DNA of 64,000 nucleotides. It comes from Adhaeribacter terrigena (lineage in GTDB: Bacteria > Bacteroidota > Bacteroidia > Cytophagales > Hymenobacteraceae). The stretch covers positions 62,001-126,000 of the forward strand of contig NZ_JAEHFX010000010.1 in assembly GCF_016623615.1 (NCBI RefSeq). Reading direction: 5' to 3'. The notes under the pieces were generated by a model. It was not told where the DNA came from, did no database searches, and saw only the letters and a list, made by a program, of their open reading frames with translations. The position numbers were made by a program, and so were the translations under genes. Positions 9,580 through 18,991 of this stretch are shown in pieces (position 1 is the stretch's first letter; each line of letters starts with the position of its first letter).

Positions 9580-11475
9580 TTAATAAGCTCTGCCTTGGTT
9601 GTTTTCCATAAAGTTAATGAAGGCCCTGTTTACCACGCGGTTACCGCCCGGAGTGGGATAGTTTCCGGTAAAGTACCAGTCGCCGCTATGGTTCGGGCAA
9701 GCCTGGTGCAGGTTTTCGATGGTCTGGTAAATTACCTCCACTTCCGCTTTCACTTCCGGCGCTTTAACAATTTTAGCGATCTGAGTTGAAATTTCTTCGG
9801 CCGTGAAAGGTTCAAAAAGCGCCTGCACAAAATTCTGCCGGGTAATGGCTTCAGTACCATCGGCGGCTTTGCACTTTTCATACACTTCCTGCAAAAGAGC
9901 TTTCCGGCCGGTTTTTTCCAGCAAATCCAGCATGGCCCGGAACGCCACGAATTCCTTTAAACGCGACATGTCGATGCCGTAGCAATCGGGATAACGGATC
10001 TGCGGCGCACAGGAAACGATGATTATTTTTTTCGGTTCGAGGCGGTCCAGCATCCGGATGATACTTTTCTCGAGCGTGGTGCCGCGCACAATTGAATCGT
10101 CTATTACCACCACCGTATCGATGCCTTTTTTCACCACCTCGTAGGTCGTGTCATAAACGTGAGCAACCAGGTCGTCGCGGCTGCTGTCGTCGGTAATAAA
10201 GGTGCGCAGTTTTACGTCTTTAATTACCAGTTTTTCAACGCGCGGCCGGAAAGTGAGAATTTCATCGAGCTGATCCGAAGTGATGGCTTTGTCGTGACTG
10301 GAAGCAATGCGGTGTTCGCGCAGGTATTGCTCCATGCCTTTGATCATGCCCAGGAAAGAAGTTTCGGCCGTGTTCGGGATATAAGAAAAAACGGTGTTCG
10401 GAAGATCGAAATTAATGGCTTCCAGGATCTGCTTACACAACAAACGGCCCATATTCTTACGTTCGGTATAGATTTCCGGGTCGTTGCCGCGCGAGAAATA
10501 TATACGCTCGAAACTGCAGCTTCTTTTTTCGCGGGGCGGCGTAATTTCCAGTTCCTGTGCTTCGCCCTGCTTGTTTACAATTAAAGCGCAGCCCGGGGTA
10601 ATTTCTTTTATCTGGTTGTATTCAATGCCGAAAGCCGTTTTAATAGCCGGTTTTTCCGAGGCTATTACCACGATTTCATCGTCCATGTAATAATACGCCG
10701 GACGGATGCCGGAAGGATCGCGCACTACAAATGAAGCGCCGTAACCCGTTAAACCAGCCATCGCATAACCCCCGTCGAAATCTTTGCAGGCTCTTTTTAA
10801 AACGCGCTGCAGGTCCAGGTTTTCTTCGATCAGTCCGGTAATTTCGGTATTGCTATCGGTTTGTTTTTTGTAATGGTCGAACAGCGTTTGGTTTTCTTCA
10901 TCCAGAAAGTGGCCGATCTTTTCGAGCACCGTAATGGTATCTACTTTATGGGTTGGGTGCTGCCCGATCTCAACGAGTTTCTGGAAAAGTTCTTCCACGT
11001 TGGTCATGTTGAAATTACCGGCTACGGCCAGCGAGCGGCTGCGCCAGTTATTTTCCCTTACCATTGGGTGGCAGTTATCGATCTTGTTTTCGCCGTGGGT
11101 GCCATAACGCAAATGGCCCAGGTAAACATCGCCTAAAAAAGGCATGTTTTGCCGGAGCCATTCCAAATCGTTTATTTTATCGGGGTTTTTCTTTTTCAGC
11201 TTGCTGTACTTTTCCCCGATCTTGCCAAAAATATCGTTAATGGCCTGGGTTTTAACCGAACGGTCGCGGCTGATGTATTCGGTGCCCGGAGCAGCATCTA
11301 TTTTTATGCTGGCAATTCCGGCCCCGTCTTGTCCGCGGTTATGCTGTTTTTCCATAAGAAGATACAGCTTATTGATCGCGTAAAGGGGCGTTCCGTACTT
11401 TTCGGCGTAATACGAAAGCGGTTTTCTTAACCGGATCAGCGCAATTCCGCATTCGTGTTTTATGGCGTCACTCAT
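9580..11475 (-). CDS. purF: Amidophosphoribosyltransferase, long Bacteroidota form
   Basis: Makes 5-phosphoribosylamine from PRPP and glutamine, the first committed step of purine synthesis. The N-terminal class II glutamine amidotransferase domain has its nucleophilic Cys at residue 9 (HECGIALI), so an eight-residue propeptide must be removed. GHLRYGTHG and the GNFNM/DPSGIRP motifs follow. The C-terminal phosphoribosyltransferase domain carries the PRPP-binding loop VVVIDDSIVRGTT near residue 450-462. At 631 residues it is longer than the usual ~470-510 because of insertions typical of the Bacteroidota form. It is transcribed alone, separated from nuoN by a 240-bp region full of the dispersed repeat. 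Confidence 0.9.
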   Translation of the reverse strand: MSDAIKHECGIALIRLRKPLSYYAEKYGTPLYAINKLYLLMEKQHNRGQDGAGIASIKIDAAPGTEYISRDRSVKTQAINDIFGKIGEKYSKLKKKNPDKINDLEWLRQNMPFLGDVYLGHLRYGTHGENKIDNCHPMVRENNWRSRSLAVAGNFNMTNVEELFQKLVEIGQHPTHKVDTITVLEKIGHFLDEENQTLFDHYKKQTDSNTEITGLIEENLDLQRVLKRACKDFDGGYAMAGLTGYGASFVVRDPSGIRPAYYYMDDEIVVIASEKPAIKTAFGIEYNQIKEITPGCALIVNKQGEAQELEITPPREKRSCSFERIYFSRGNDPEIYTERKNMGRLLCKQILEAINFDLPNTVFSYIPNTAETSFLGMIKGMEQYLREHRIASSHDKAITSDQLDEILTFRPRVEKLVIKDVKLRTFITDDSSRDDLVAHVYDTTYEVVKKGIDTVVVIDDSIVRGTTLEKSIIRMLDRLEPKKIIIVSCAPQIRYPDCYGIDMSRLKEFVAFRAMLDLLEKTGRKALLQEVYEKCKAADGTEAITRQNFVQALFEPFTAEEISTQIAKIVKAPEVKAEVEVIYQTIENLHQACPNHSGDWYFTGNYPTPGGNRVVNRAFINFMENNQGRAY

Positions 11476-11572
11476 TTAATTTCGTTATTCGTTGTTCGTT
11501 TTTCGTTGCTCGGTAAACTTCTTTCAAATCCTTTTTTATTCAGAAAAAGGATCTTTCGAAAATACTTCTTTT

Positions 11573-11701
11573 TACTTTTGGGCGCTAATCTCAGCGTTCT
11601 CTATTCAACTAAATTGGTTTATTCAGACTTTTCAGCGCTTAAACCATAGCGTTTTCTTTAGTTGCTTTCTGACTTTTTAACTCTAAAACCCTAGCGTTAT
11701 T
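11573..11701 (+). repeat. Dispersed repeat, three tandem copies
   Basis: Copies lie at 11573-11606 (diverged), 11626-11655 and 11671-11701. Each reads ACTTTT(T), a 10-14 nt spacer, then (C/A)(T/A)AGCGTT. They fill the gap between nuoN (stop 11715) and the purF start (11475). Confidence 0.75.
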
Positions 11702-11714
11702 CATGTTCGGCTAT

Positions 11715-13229
11715 TTAGTTTCCGTTAGTAAAACCCTGAATAAAGCTTAAAAGTGCATCGGCCCGGAAGAAAAAATAAACTACCGGAAGGAGCAGCAAAG
11801 TTACCAAGAGTTTAGGCGCTAAACCAAACTTTCGGGCGGGCGCAACTTCTGTTTTCCGGAAGAACAGGAAAAACGGTAGCTTTATGTAGTAAAAAAGTGC
11901 CACGGCGGTAAAAACCAATCCCGCTAAAAGCAGCACCAAATACCAGATCTGCTTGGTGACGGCATAATTTTCCCAAAGGCCGGTAAATAAAAGCAGCTTG
12001 GCGGTAAAGCCGGCGGTGGGCGGCAATCCGGTTAAAGAAATTACCAGAATGGTAGTTGCAACGCCCAGAAAAGGAAAAATTCTACCCAAACCGCTTAACG
12101 CAGCAACAGCATTGGAACCGGTCATTTCTTCGGCAATCTGAATAATTAAAAACAACCCGCAGTTACTGAAAAGCAAAATGGTGACGTAGAAAAGAATGGT
12201 AGCGTTTCGGGTTTCAGCGGGAAGTAAAACGACAGCCAAAAGTAAACCTGCGTGCGCCACCGAAGAATAAGCCAAAAGCCTTTTCACATTGGTTTGCCAA
12301 AGCGCCGTAAAATTTCCGGCCAGCATGGTTAAGAAAGACAAAGCCGCAAGGATCAGAAACAGATTCTGAAAATGCGGCGCTAAAGTTTCATTATCCAGCA
12401 CGCTTACAAACCGGATCAGCACGATCAAAATGGCAGCTTTGGGCGCCGTGGAGAAAAAAGCCACGACCGGCGTAGGCGCTCCCTGATATACATCGGGAGC
12501 CCAGAACTGGAACGGAAACGCCGCCAGCTTGAACAGAAACCCACCCAGGGTTAAGGCCAGCGCCATGGTTAAAATGGGTTTTGGCACCAAACTTAATTTT
12601 TGCCAGAAACTAAGTTCCGTGAATTGCAGCGATTGCGTAAAGCCGTACAGAAACGACATGCCGTAAAGCATAATTCCGGCCGCAACGGCCCCGAAAAGCA
12701 GGTATTTGAGCGTAGCTTCGGCAGCAGGTTTTTCTTCGCGGAGGCGGAGCGTTAAGAAATATGAAGCAATGGAAACGGTTTCGATGGCCAGGAAAAGAAA
12801 AAGCAAGTTGGTCGCTTTTGCCATAAAACTCAGGCCCAGTACCAGCAAAACGATGAAGGCATAATATTCACTGCGGCCGGAACGGACTTTTAAAGGCGGG
12901 TAAAGTTCGGAAAGCAAAACGGTTAAAATGCCCGCCGCGCTGAAAAGCAGGAACCCGTAATTTGCCAGGCCGTCGGCTACGAGCATTTTCCCAAAATATC
13001 CCGGCGAATTTTCAATCATAAAAAACTGAAAAATAATAATGCCCGACAACCCAGAAACCGTAAATCCGGGCAGCATTTTTAAGATGGAATTGCTTCGGAA
13101 TAAGCCCAATAAAAGCAACAAAAGGAAAAGCGCCACCAGCAACCCTTCGGGCGCCAGCACGTCCAGCGAAGCCTGGATCTGCTCCAGTTTCGGCAAAAGC
13201 GAACGGGTGATTTCGGGAGGAAAACGCAT
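11715..13229 (-). CDS. nuoN: NADH-quinone oxidoreductase subunit N
   Basis: Antiporter-like proton-pumping subunit of complex I in the inner membrane. 504 residues with about 14 hydrophobic segments. The family signature FLAIETVSIASYFL holds the conserved TM Glu, and KLAAFPFQFWAPDVYQGAPTP follows in the middle. A second half Lys region (NVKRLLAYSSVAHAG) is also present. The start ATG directly abuts the nuoM stop (TAAATG), indicating translational coupling. It is the last gene of the nuoH-N cluster. Confidence 0.95.
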   Translation of the reverse strand: MRFPPEITRSLLPKLEQIQASLDVLAPEGLLVALFLLLLLLGLFRSNSILKMLPGFTVSGLSGIIIFQFFMIENSPGYFGKMLVADGLANYGFLLFSAAGILTVLLSELYPPLKVRSGRSEYYAFIVLLVLGLSFMAKATNLLFLFLAIETVSIASYFLTLRLREEKPAAEATLKYLLFGAVAAGIMLYGMSFLYGFTQSLQFTELSFWQKLSLVPKPILTMALALTLGGFLFKLAAFPFQFWAPDVYQGAPTPVVAFFSTAPKAAILIVLIRFVSVLDNETLAPHFQNLFLILAALSFLTMLAGNFTALWQTNVKRLLAYSSVAHAGLLLAVVLLPAETRNATILFYVTILLFSNCGLFLIIQIAEEMTGSNAVAALSGLGRIFPFLGVATTILVISLTGLPPTAGFTAKLLLFTGLWENYAVTKQIWYLVLLLAGLVFTAVALFYYIKLPFFLFFRKTEVAPARKFGLAPKLLVTLLLLPVVYFFFRADALLSFIQGFTNGN

Positions 13230-14936
13230 TTAGGGCAGCAAATTTAACATTTCCGGCAAATTCGTTTTTCCTTCCGAAAGCATAGTGTTTACAAAACCTG
13301 CCGCGGCCGGACTTACTTTATCTAAAAGCAAATGCGGGAAAATTCCGAAGGCCAGGATCAGTATTGCCAGCGGCACAAGCATGAAATATTCGCGGGCGGT
13401 CAGATCCTGCGGTGTAGTTCCGGTTTGTAATTCGGGTTTAATCCAGAATTTACCGAAGAACATGCGTTGCAGCGCCCACAAATAATAAGCCGCGCCCAGC
13501 AAGATCCCAAAGGCGGCTAAAACGGCAAACCAACGGCTTAATAAACCATTGGCCGAAGCCGAGGTGAAAGCACCCAATAAAACCAGCAATTCGGCAATGA
13601 AACCCGATAAACCCGGTAAGCCTAAGGAAGCAAAAAAAGCTACTACCACGAAAAAAGTGAACGCCGGCAAAGCGGAAGCCAAACCCCGAAAACCGGAGAT
13701 CTGGCGGTTATGATACCGGTCGTAAAGTACGCCTACTACCAGGAAAAGCATGGCTGAAATTAAACCGTGACTGAAAAGCTGGTAGATCGCGCCGCTCACG
13801 CCTTCGGTGGTGAAAGAAGCCAAACCGAGCAACACAAAACCCATGTGCGACACGGAAGAATAAGCGATCAGTTTTTTCAGATCGCTCATAGCCAGCGCGC
13901 AAAAGGCTCCGTACAAAATGGAAAGCACGCCCAATCCGGCGATGAACGAACTGAAATAAACGGCCGCTTCGGGGAAAACCGGAAAAGCGATCCTGAATAA
14001 GCCGTAAGCGCCAACTTTCAATAAAACTGCAGCCAGCATGACCGAAATGGGTGTGGGCGCTTCTACGTGCGCATCGGGCAGCCAGGTATGCACCGGCACT
14101 ACCGGAATTTTAATGGCAAAACCCGCAAACAAAACCAGGAAAGCCAGCAACCGCGCCGGATACCCAAAAATTTCCCTGTCCGAAAGCAAATGCAACATGC
14201 TGCCGGGAATATAATTGGCTGCCTCGGTCATGGCCGGTATGCTGAAGGTGTGCACCAGGTTTTCGGAAGCCAGTTTGCCGGTTTGCAGCAGGAATTGGGT
14301 AGCGTTTTGGTTGGCTGAAAGTCCGGCGCGCGCGGCCGTGGCAATCGGATCGATAACCGAGGTATATAAACCGATCATGACGATCAGGATAAAAAGTGAG
14401 CCTACAAGCGTGTAAAGGAAGAATTTGATGGCTGCGTATTCCCGGCGTGGCCCGCCCCAGATGCCAATGAGGAAATACATCGGCAGGAGCATGAATTCGA
14501 AAAAGAGGTAGAACAGGAACATATCCAGCGCCAGGAAACAGCCCATTACGCTGGCCAGCAAAAGCAGATAAAGCGCAAAATAACCCTTCGGATTTTTGGT
14601 TTGCAGGTTCCAGGAAGAAAGTACGCCAATTACGCCTACAATGCCGGTAAGCAACACCATGGCAATGCTCAGGCCATCTACGCCCAGAAAATACTGCACC
14701 TGGAAATAGCCAAAACTGGAAAGTTGCAAGCCAAACCAATCTGCTTTTTCTACGAACTGGTAAGCTGGCTGGCTTGGATTAAAACTGAACCAGGTCATTA
14801 AACTCAGCACTAATACTGCCGCAGCCGCGCCAAGCGTAAGCAATTTTATGGCTTTAATGAAACGCGAAGGCACCGCCAGAATAATGGCTGCCACAAGTAA
14901 GGGAAGAAAAATTAAAAGACTTAAAAGATGATCCAT
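13230..14936 (-). CDS. nuoM: NADH-quinone oxidoreductase subunit M
   Basis: Antiporter-like subunit of complex I; proton translocation in the inner membrane. 568 residues, many TM helices. Conserved features include FFEFMLLPMYFLIGIWGG (TM5 Glu), VHTWLPDAHVEAPTPISV and the Lys/His-bearing LKKLIAYSSVSHMGFV. An insertion with low hydrophobicity (about residues 185-230) separates two TM segments and lengthens the protein relative to the ~500-residue norm. It lies 33 bp after nuoL and runs directly into nuoN. Confidence 0.95.
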   Translation of the reverse strand: MDHLLSLLIFLPLLVAAIILAVPSRFIKAIKLLTLGAAAAVLVLSLMTWFSFNPSQPAYQFVEKADWFGLQLSSFGYFQVQYFLGVDGLSIAMVLLTGIVGVIGVLSSWNLQTKNPKGYFALYLLLLASVMGCFLALDMFLFYLFFEFMLLPMYFLIGIWGGPRREYAAIKFFLYTLVGSLFILIVMIGLYTSVIDPIATAARAGLSANQNATQFLLQTGKLASENLVHTFSIPAMTEAANYIPGSMLHLLSDREIFGYPARLLAFLVLFAGFAIKIPVVPVHTWLPDAHVEAPTPISVMLAAVLLKVGAYGLFRIAFPVFPEAAVYFSSFIAGLGVLSILYGAFCALAMSDLKKLIAYSSVSHMGFVLLGLASFTTEGVSGAIYQLFSHGLISAMLFLVVGVLYDRYHNRQISGFRGLASALPAFTFFVVVAFFASLGLPGLSGFIAELLVLLGAFTSASANGLLSRWFAVLAAFGILLGAAYYLWALQRMFFGKFWIKPELQTGTTPQDLTAREYFMLVPLAILILAFGIFPHLLLDKVSPAAAGFVNTMLSEGKTNLPEMLNLLP

Positions 14937-14969
14937 GTATCTTTTTAAAGCAGCTTTGGCCCGGTCTGA

Positions 14970-17015
14970 TTATAAAACTAAAATTGAAAGCACTACCAGC
15001 ATTAAACCAAGCAGCGCGTAAAGGTAATAGCTTTGCAGTTCGCCGCCCTGTAAATTTCTACCCATTTTGCCTAAGCTGCCGGAAAACCAGGCCAGTAAGT
15101 TCACGAAGCCATCGATGAAAATCCGGTCGAACCAGCCGATGATCTTCGCGCCTACCACCGCAATCATACCGAAGAAATGCAGCAGCCCGTCAATGACTTT
15201 TTTATCAAAAAAGGCTACCGTTTTCCCGAGTTTCAGGGCGGGTTTTATAAATGCAAAACGGTATAGTTCGTTGAGGTAAAACTGCCGGAAGGTAAAGCGG
15301 GCAATCGGATTTAATGGTTCTGCTGAATAGGCGCTGGCTACGCGGCCAATTTTCAGTTCCAGGTTCCGGTATTTGAACCAGGCAAAAGCAATTCCGGCCA
15401 ACGCTAAAGTAGTGGAAAGAAAGGCTGTATACACATGAATTTCGTGGTTTTCAGCAATTGCTCTTAGCAGCATGTTTGGCAATTGGGGCATGAGCTGGTT
15501 TCCCCCGTAAAGCCAGCCGGAAGCAGCATTAAACGGATTGACGGCGAAGAACGAAGCCAATGAAAGCAAAGCCAGCAAAACTACCGGGATCAACATCAAA
15601 ACCGAAGCTTCGTTGCGGATGGAATGCCGGAGCGTTTTCGGGTCAAGATTCAGGCGGAATTTGCCGAAGAAAACGAAAAGCAGCTGGCGCGTCATGTAAA
15701 AAGCGGTGAGCAAAACGCTGATAAACCCGATGTCCGGAATGAGGAAATAAAGCCGGTTATTTTTGCTTTCGGCCCAGGCCCAGGCCCCGCTCAGAATGGC
15801 ATCTTTAGAAAGAAACCCGGAGAAAAACGGTAAGCCTACAATTCCCCCGAAAGCCAGCAAATACGCGATAAACGTTATTGGTAAAATCCTGCGCAAACCA
15901 CCCATGTTCCTGATATCCTGGCGGTCAACTTCTTCGTGATAAGGCAGCGCGTTTAAACCCTGGTGCATGGCATGAATTACAATGCCGGCGATCAAGAATA
16001 AAGCAGCTTTGAAAAATGCGTGGGTAATTAAATGAAACAACGAAGCTTCCGGATTACCGGTTCCCATGCCCATTACCATAAAACCCAGCTGCGAAATGGT
16101 GGAATACGCTAAAATGCGCTTGATATCGTGCTGAAAAAGCGCCGCCAAACCGCCGCTCAGCGCCGTAAGGGTTCCGATGATGGCAATTATCAACAAGGCA
16201 TCGGGCGTAAAAAAAGCGTAGCAACGGGCCAGCAGATAAACCCCGGCGGCCACCATGGTGGCCGCGTGTATCAAAGCCGAAACGGGCGTGGGGCCCTGCA
16301 TGGCATCGGGTAACCAAACCTGCAACGGAAACTGCGCCGATTTACCAATACAACCACAAAACAAACCCAAACCAATTAAAGTCAGGTAAGTGGAAATGGT
16401 AGGGTTTTGGGCTGAAAAACTGTTATTAAGTTCGGTAAGGTCGAAGGTTTGGAATAAAGCATAAAGGCCGAATAAACCCAGCAGCAGCCCTACATCGCCG
16501 AGACGATTGATCAGAAATGCTTTCAGACTAGCTTTGGCAGCAGCCTTTTTTTCGAACCAGAAACCGATGAGCAGATAAGATGCAAAACCTACCAGTTCCC
16601 AGCCCATAAAAAGCAACAGCAGGTTATCGGCCAGAATAATGCTGATCATGGCAGCGGTAAACAAACCGAGATAGGCAAAATAACGGGAATAATGCTTGTC
16701 GCCGTGCATGTAGGCGATGGAAAAAACTTGGATCAGCAGCGAAATGAACGTTACCAAAACCAGCATCACGGCGGCTAAATTATCGAGCAAAATGCCGGCG
16801 CTAAAATCTAACGTTTTGGTAGTTTCGCCTAAACTAAACCAGGTCCAGCGGAAATGTTGCGGAGTTCCGGTCCATATTTGAGTAAAAATGACAAAGGATA
16901 AAATAAAACTGATTCCGCCGGTTAAAGTAGCAAGCCAATCGCCCTGACTGGGCAGTTTCCGGCCGAAGAAAAACAGGATCAGAAACGAAACGAAGGGAAC
17001 GAGCAACAAACCCAC
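14970..17015 (-). CDS. nuoL: NADH-quinone oxidoreductase subunit L
   Basis: Largest antiporter-like subunit of complex I, with the long lateral helix at its C-terminus. 681 residues. Conserved stretches are MGWELVGFASYLLIGFWF (TM5 Glu), KSAQFPLQVWLPDAMQGPTP, ALIHAATMVAAGVYLLAR and DIKRILAYSTISQLGFM. The C-terminal helix region has FDKKVIDG and FDRIFIDGFVN. The start assigned is GTG at 17015. The frame stays open about 20 codons upstream without an ATG, so an upstream non-ATG start cannot be excluded. A stretch at 15195-15228 inside the gene resembles the dispersed repeat. Confidence 0.93.
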   Translation of the reverse strand: MGLLLVPFVSFLILFFFGRKLPSQGDWLATLTGGISFILSFVIFTQIWTGTPQHFRWTWFSLGETTKTLDFSAGILLDNLAAVMLVLVTFISLLIQVFSIAYMHGDKHYSRYFAYLGLFTAAMISIILADNLLLLFMGWELVGFASYLLIGFWFEKKAAAKASLKAFLINRLGDVGLLLGLFGLYALFQTFDLTELNNSFSAQNPTISTYLTLIGLGLFCGCIGKSAQFPLQVWLPDAMQGPTPVSALIHAATMVAAGVYLLARCYAFFTPDALLIIAIIGTLTALSGGLAALFQHDIKRILAYSTISQLGFMVMGMGTGNPEASLFHLITHAFFKAALFLIAGIVIHAMHQGLNALPYHEEVDRQDIRNMGGLRRILPITFIAYLLAFGGIVGLPFFSGFLSKDAILSGAWAWAESKNNRLYFLIPDIGFISVLLTAFYMTRQLLFVFFGKFRLNLDPKTLRHSIRNEASVLMLIPVVLLALLSLASFFAVNPFNAASGWLYGGNQLMPQLPNMLLRAIAENHEIHVYTAFLSTTLALAGIAFAWFKYRNLELKIGRVASAYSAEPLNPIARFTFRQFYLNELYRFAFIKPALKLGKTVAFFDKKVIDGLLHFFGMIAVVGAKIIGWFDRIFIDGFVNLLAWFSGSLGKMGRNLQGGELQSYYLYALLGLMLVVLSILVL
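15195..15228 (+). repeat. Repeat-like sequence inside nuoL (weaker match)
   Basis: GACTTTTTT, 9-nt spacer, GGCTACCGTTTTCCC matches the dispersed repeat. On the coding strand it spells K-T-V-A-F-F-D-K-K-V, but FDKKVIDG is a native NuoL motif, so convergence is possible. Confidence 0.4.
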
Positions 17016-17299
17016 AGCCAGTTGCCCGGTTAAGCTTTCGGAAATCTGAGATATGATTGCGGTGTCGTTCAGGGTTTAATTCGTTGTTGGTTGTTGGTAT
17101 TGAGTTGTTGGTGAAAACACTAACAACGGCGTAACGGTATTCATTTATCTATTGCCGTTTGCTTCAGCTGACGGACTTTTTCGGACTGAAACTATAGCGT
17201 TTTTGGTAAAACAATTTATAAAGCGGCTAACCTCTCCCTACCCATCCAAAGTGGGACTTTTTCAGATAATCTGCCTTCCACTAATCATTAATCACTACA
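17016..17299. other. nuoL-nuoK gap
   Basis: This 284-bp gap holds GTTGTTGG-type simple sequence (about 17081-17112) and a dispersed-repeat copy. No gene was seen. It interrupts an otherwise tight operon. Confidence 0.6.
17174..17205 (+). repeat. Dispersed repeat copy
   Basis: GGACTTTTTCGGACTGAAA followed by CTATAGCGTTTTT, close to consensus. The following AAAACAATTTATAAA is also found after the diverged copy near 22682, suggesting the mobile or conserved unit extends past the core. Confidence 0.8.
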
Positions 17300-17611
17300 C
17301 TACCCTTTCAGCGTGTTCAGTTCATCTACATTACTGGTTTTAAAAAGCTGGTACACTCTTAAGACAATGGCCAGGGTAACAGCGGCTTCGGCGGCGGCTA
17401 CTACCATTACGAACAAGGCAAAAAGCTGCCCTTCGGAAATTTCGGGGTCGTAACGGCTGAAGGCGATCAGGTTCAGGTTGGCAGCATTGAAGATCAATTC
17501 TATGCCCATTAAAACCACTACCGCGTGGGGTTTGCTGAAAACGGCCAGCAAACCAAGGCAGAATAAAACGGCGCCAAGGCCTAAGATATGTTCTAAAGGA
17601 ATCTGGTTCAT
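17300..17611 (-). CDS. nuoK: NADH-quinone oxidoreductase subunit K
   Basis: Small complex I membrane subunit (103 residues, three TM helices) that carries proton-path glutamates. ELIFNAANLNLIAF holds the TM2 Glu and AAAEAAVTLAIVLRVY holds the TM3 Glu. Its ATG overlaps the nuoJ stop by four bases, so the two are translationally coupled. Length is normal for the family. Confidence 0.95.
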   Translation of the reverse strand: MNQIPLEHILGLGAVLFCLGLLAVFSKPHAVVVLMGIELIFNAANLNLIAFSRYDPEISEGQLFALFVMVVAAAEAAVTLAIVLRVYQLFKTSNVDELNTLKG

Positions 17612-18132
17612 TTTATTTTGGAGCCTGCGCTGATGTAAGCGGCACCCACCAAAGCGGCCAGTAAAAGCAGCGAAGCTAATTCAAAAGGCAGCGCAAAAGT
17701 AGTTATAAACTCAATGCCGAGATGGTAAATGCTGGTTTTCTGGGTCAGAAATTGCGGCTGAATATTTCCTAAACCTGGCAGCGCCGTAATATTTGAGTTG
17801 AAGATCAAAAAAAGCAAACCAACTAAAACCGAAGCGGCCAGCAAAAAGCTTTTGATCGGATTTCGGGAAGGCGAAGTCTGGGCTGCATCGCTGCTTTTCA
17901 AACTCAGCATCAGCCCGAAAAGAATGAGTACCAACACGCCGCCCACGTAGATCATGATCTGGGCAATGGCGGCAAAATCGGCGAACAGACAAACGTAAAT
18001 GGCCGCCAGCGAAAGCAGGCAGATCAGTAATGAAAAAGCAGCGTAAAGCACGTTTTTGGTAAGTACCATAAATAAACCTGAGCCTGCAACAAGCGTGGCA
18101 AAAACGTAGAAAATTACGGATACCGGGATCAT
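17608..18132 (-). CDS. nuoJ: NADH-quinone oxidoreductase subunit J
   Basis: Complex I membrane subunit next to the quinone site, 174 residues with five hydrophobic segments. AAFSLLICLLSLAAIYV and IAQIMIYVGGVLVLILFGLM are the characteristic TM2-TM3 region. It overlaps nuoI upstream and nuoK downstream by four bases each. Confidence 0.95.
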   Translation of the reverse strand: MIPVSVIFYVFATLVAGSGLFMVLTKNVLYAAFSLLICLLSLAAIYVCLFADFAAIAQIMIYVGGVLVLILFGLMLSLKSSDAAQTSPSRNPIKSFLLAASVLVGLLFLIFNSNITALPGLGNIQPQFLTQKTSIYHLGIEFITTFALPFELASLLLLAALVGAAYISAGSKIK

Positions 18133-18737
18133 GTTTGGCTCCCTCCTTTCGCGGCAAGCTTTGCTTTGGCCTCGGCTTTGGCTTTAGCGATTTCCGCTTG
18201 TTGTTTTTCTAAAAGTTCGCGTTTCTCCTGCGCTTGCTCCGGGGTAAGATCGGTGAAATGGTAGATCATATTTTTGATATCTACTTCCGGAAAATCGTAC
18301 ACGTTGGTCATGGTCAGGCAATCGGTGGGGCAAACGGTGGTGCAAAGGCCGCAGTAGCAGCATTTGGCCATGTCGATGTCAAAAACCGGGGCGTAAAGGC
18401 GCTTTTTGGTGCCGTCGGAAGTGATGCCGATCTCTTCCGTAGCTTTTACACTTTCGATGGTGATGCAGTTTACCGGGCAGACTTTGGCGCACAGATCGCA
18501 GACAATGCAATCGTCAATTTCGTTGTGCAGGCGGTAGCGGCCTTTGTCGGGCACAGGCAAACTTTCCTGCGGGTAATTAAGCGTTACGAGGCCTTCAGGC
18601 TGGAAAAAATAGTCTTTATGATTGATTCCTATGGGTTGGCGGTGATTGCGGGCTTTGGAAAAATGGCGCAACGTGAGGTTAAAGCCTTGTAAAAGGCCTT
18701 TTACGTTTTGCCACCATGTGCTTTTTTCTTCCATCAT
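18129..18737 (-). CDS. nuoI: NADH-quinone oxidoreductase subunit I
   Basis: Peripheral ferredoxin-type subunit of complex I that carries clusters N6a and N6b and passes electrons toward the quinone. 202 residues. There are two 4Fe-4S motifs, C77-x2-C80-x2-C83-x3-CP and C126-x2-C129-x2-C132-x3-CP. The C-terminus is an Ala/Lys/Glu-rich helical tail (about 175-202), longer than in many homologs. The gene starts MMEEK, so either Met is possible. Its stop overlaps the nuoJ start. A 254-bp gap separates it from nuoH. Confidence 0.95.
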   Translation of the reverse strand: MMEEKSTWWQNVKGLLQGFNLTLRHFSKARNHRQPIGINHKDYFFQPEGLVTLNYPQESLPVPDKGRYRLHNEIDDCIVCDLCAKVCPVNCITIESVKATEEIGITSDGTKKRLYAPVFDIDMAKCCYCGLCTTVCPTDCLTMTNVYDFPEVDIKNMIYHFTDLTPEQAQEKRELLEKQQAEIAKAKAEAKAKLAAKGGSQT

Positions 18738-18991
18738 AACCCCACCTAAATCCTCCCCAAAAAACAGGGGAGTACTTTTTGGTTTGTGCTTTATTTTTGG
18801 CCTTTCGACTTTTCAGGGCTGAAAGGATAGCATTTTTTTTATTCCGACTGCTTTTTGCCATTCCGACTTTAGAAGGAATCTATCGCAGTTTGTAAACTGA
18901 GTTAGTTCCCTCGCAGGCTCGGGATGACCTAGATAAATTATCAATCAATCACTAATTCAATAATTCAGTAATTCTCTCATTCAAAACTCTC
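18738..18991. other. nuoH-nuoI gap with repeats
   Basis: No gene. It contains the dispersed repeat (18807-18840), a tCGGGATGAcc-type motif common between genes in this phylum (18910-18930), and ATTCAATAATTC/CTCATTCAA simple repeats (about 18934-18990) that recur around the S23 gene at 31 kb. Confidence 0.6.
18807..18840 (+). repeat. Dispersed repeat copy
   Basis: GACTTTTCAGGGCTGAAA then GGATAGCATTTTTTTT. One base of the AGCG core is changed to AGCA. ATTCCGAC follows, as in other copies that end ATTCCCG. Confidence 0.7.

Noticed and set aside
18679-18861. 60-residue basic open frame over the nuoI start
   Set aside because: It overlaps nuoI in another frame and consists of repeat sequence.
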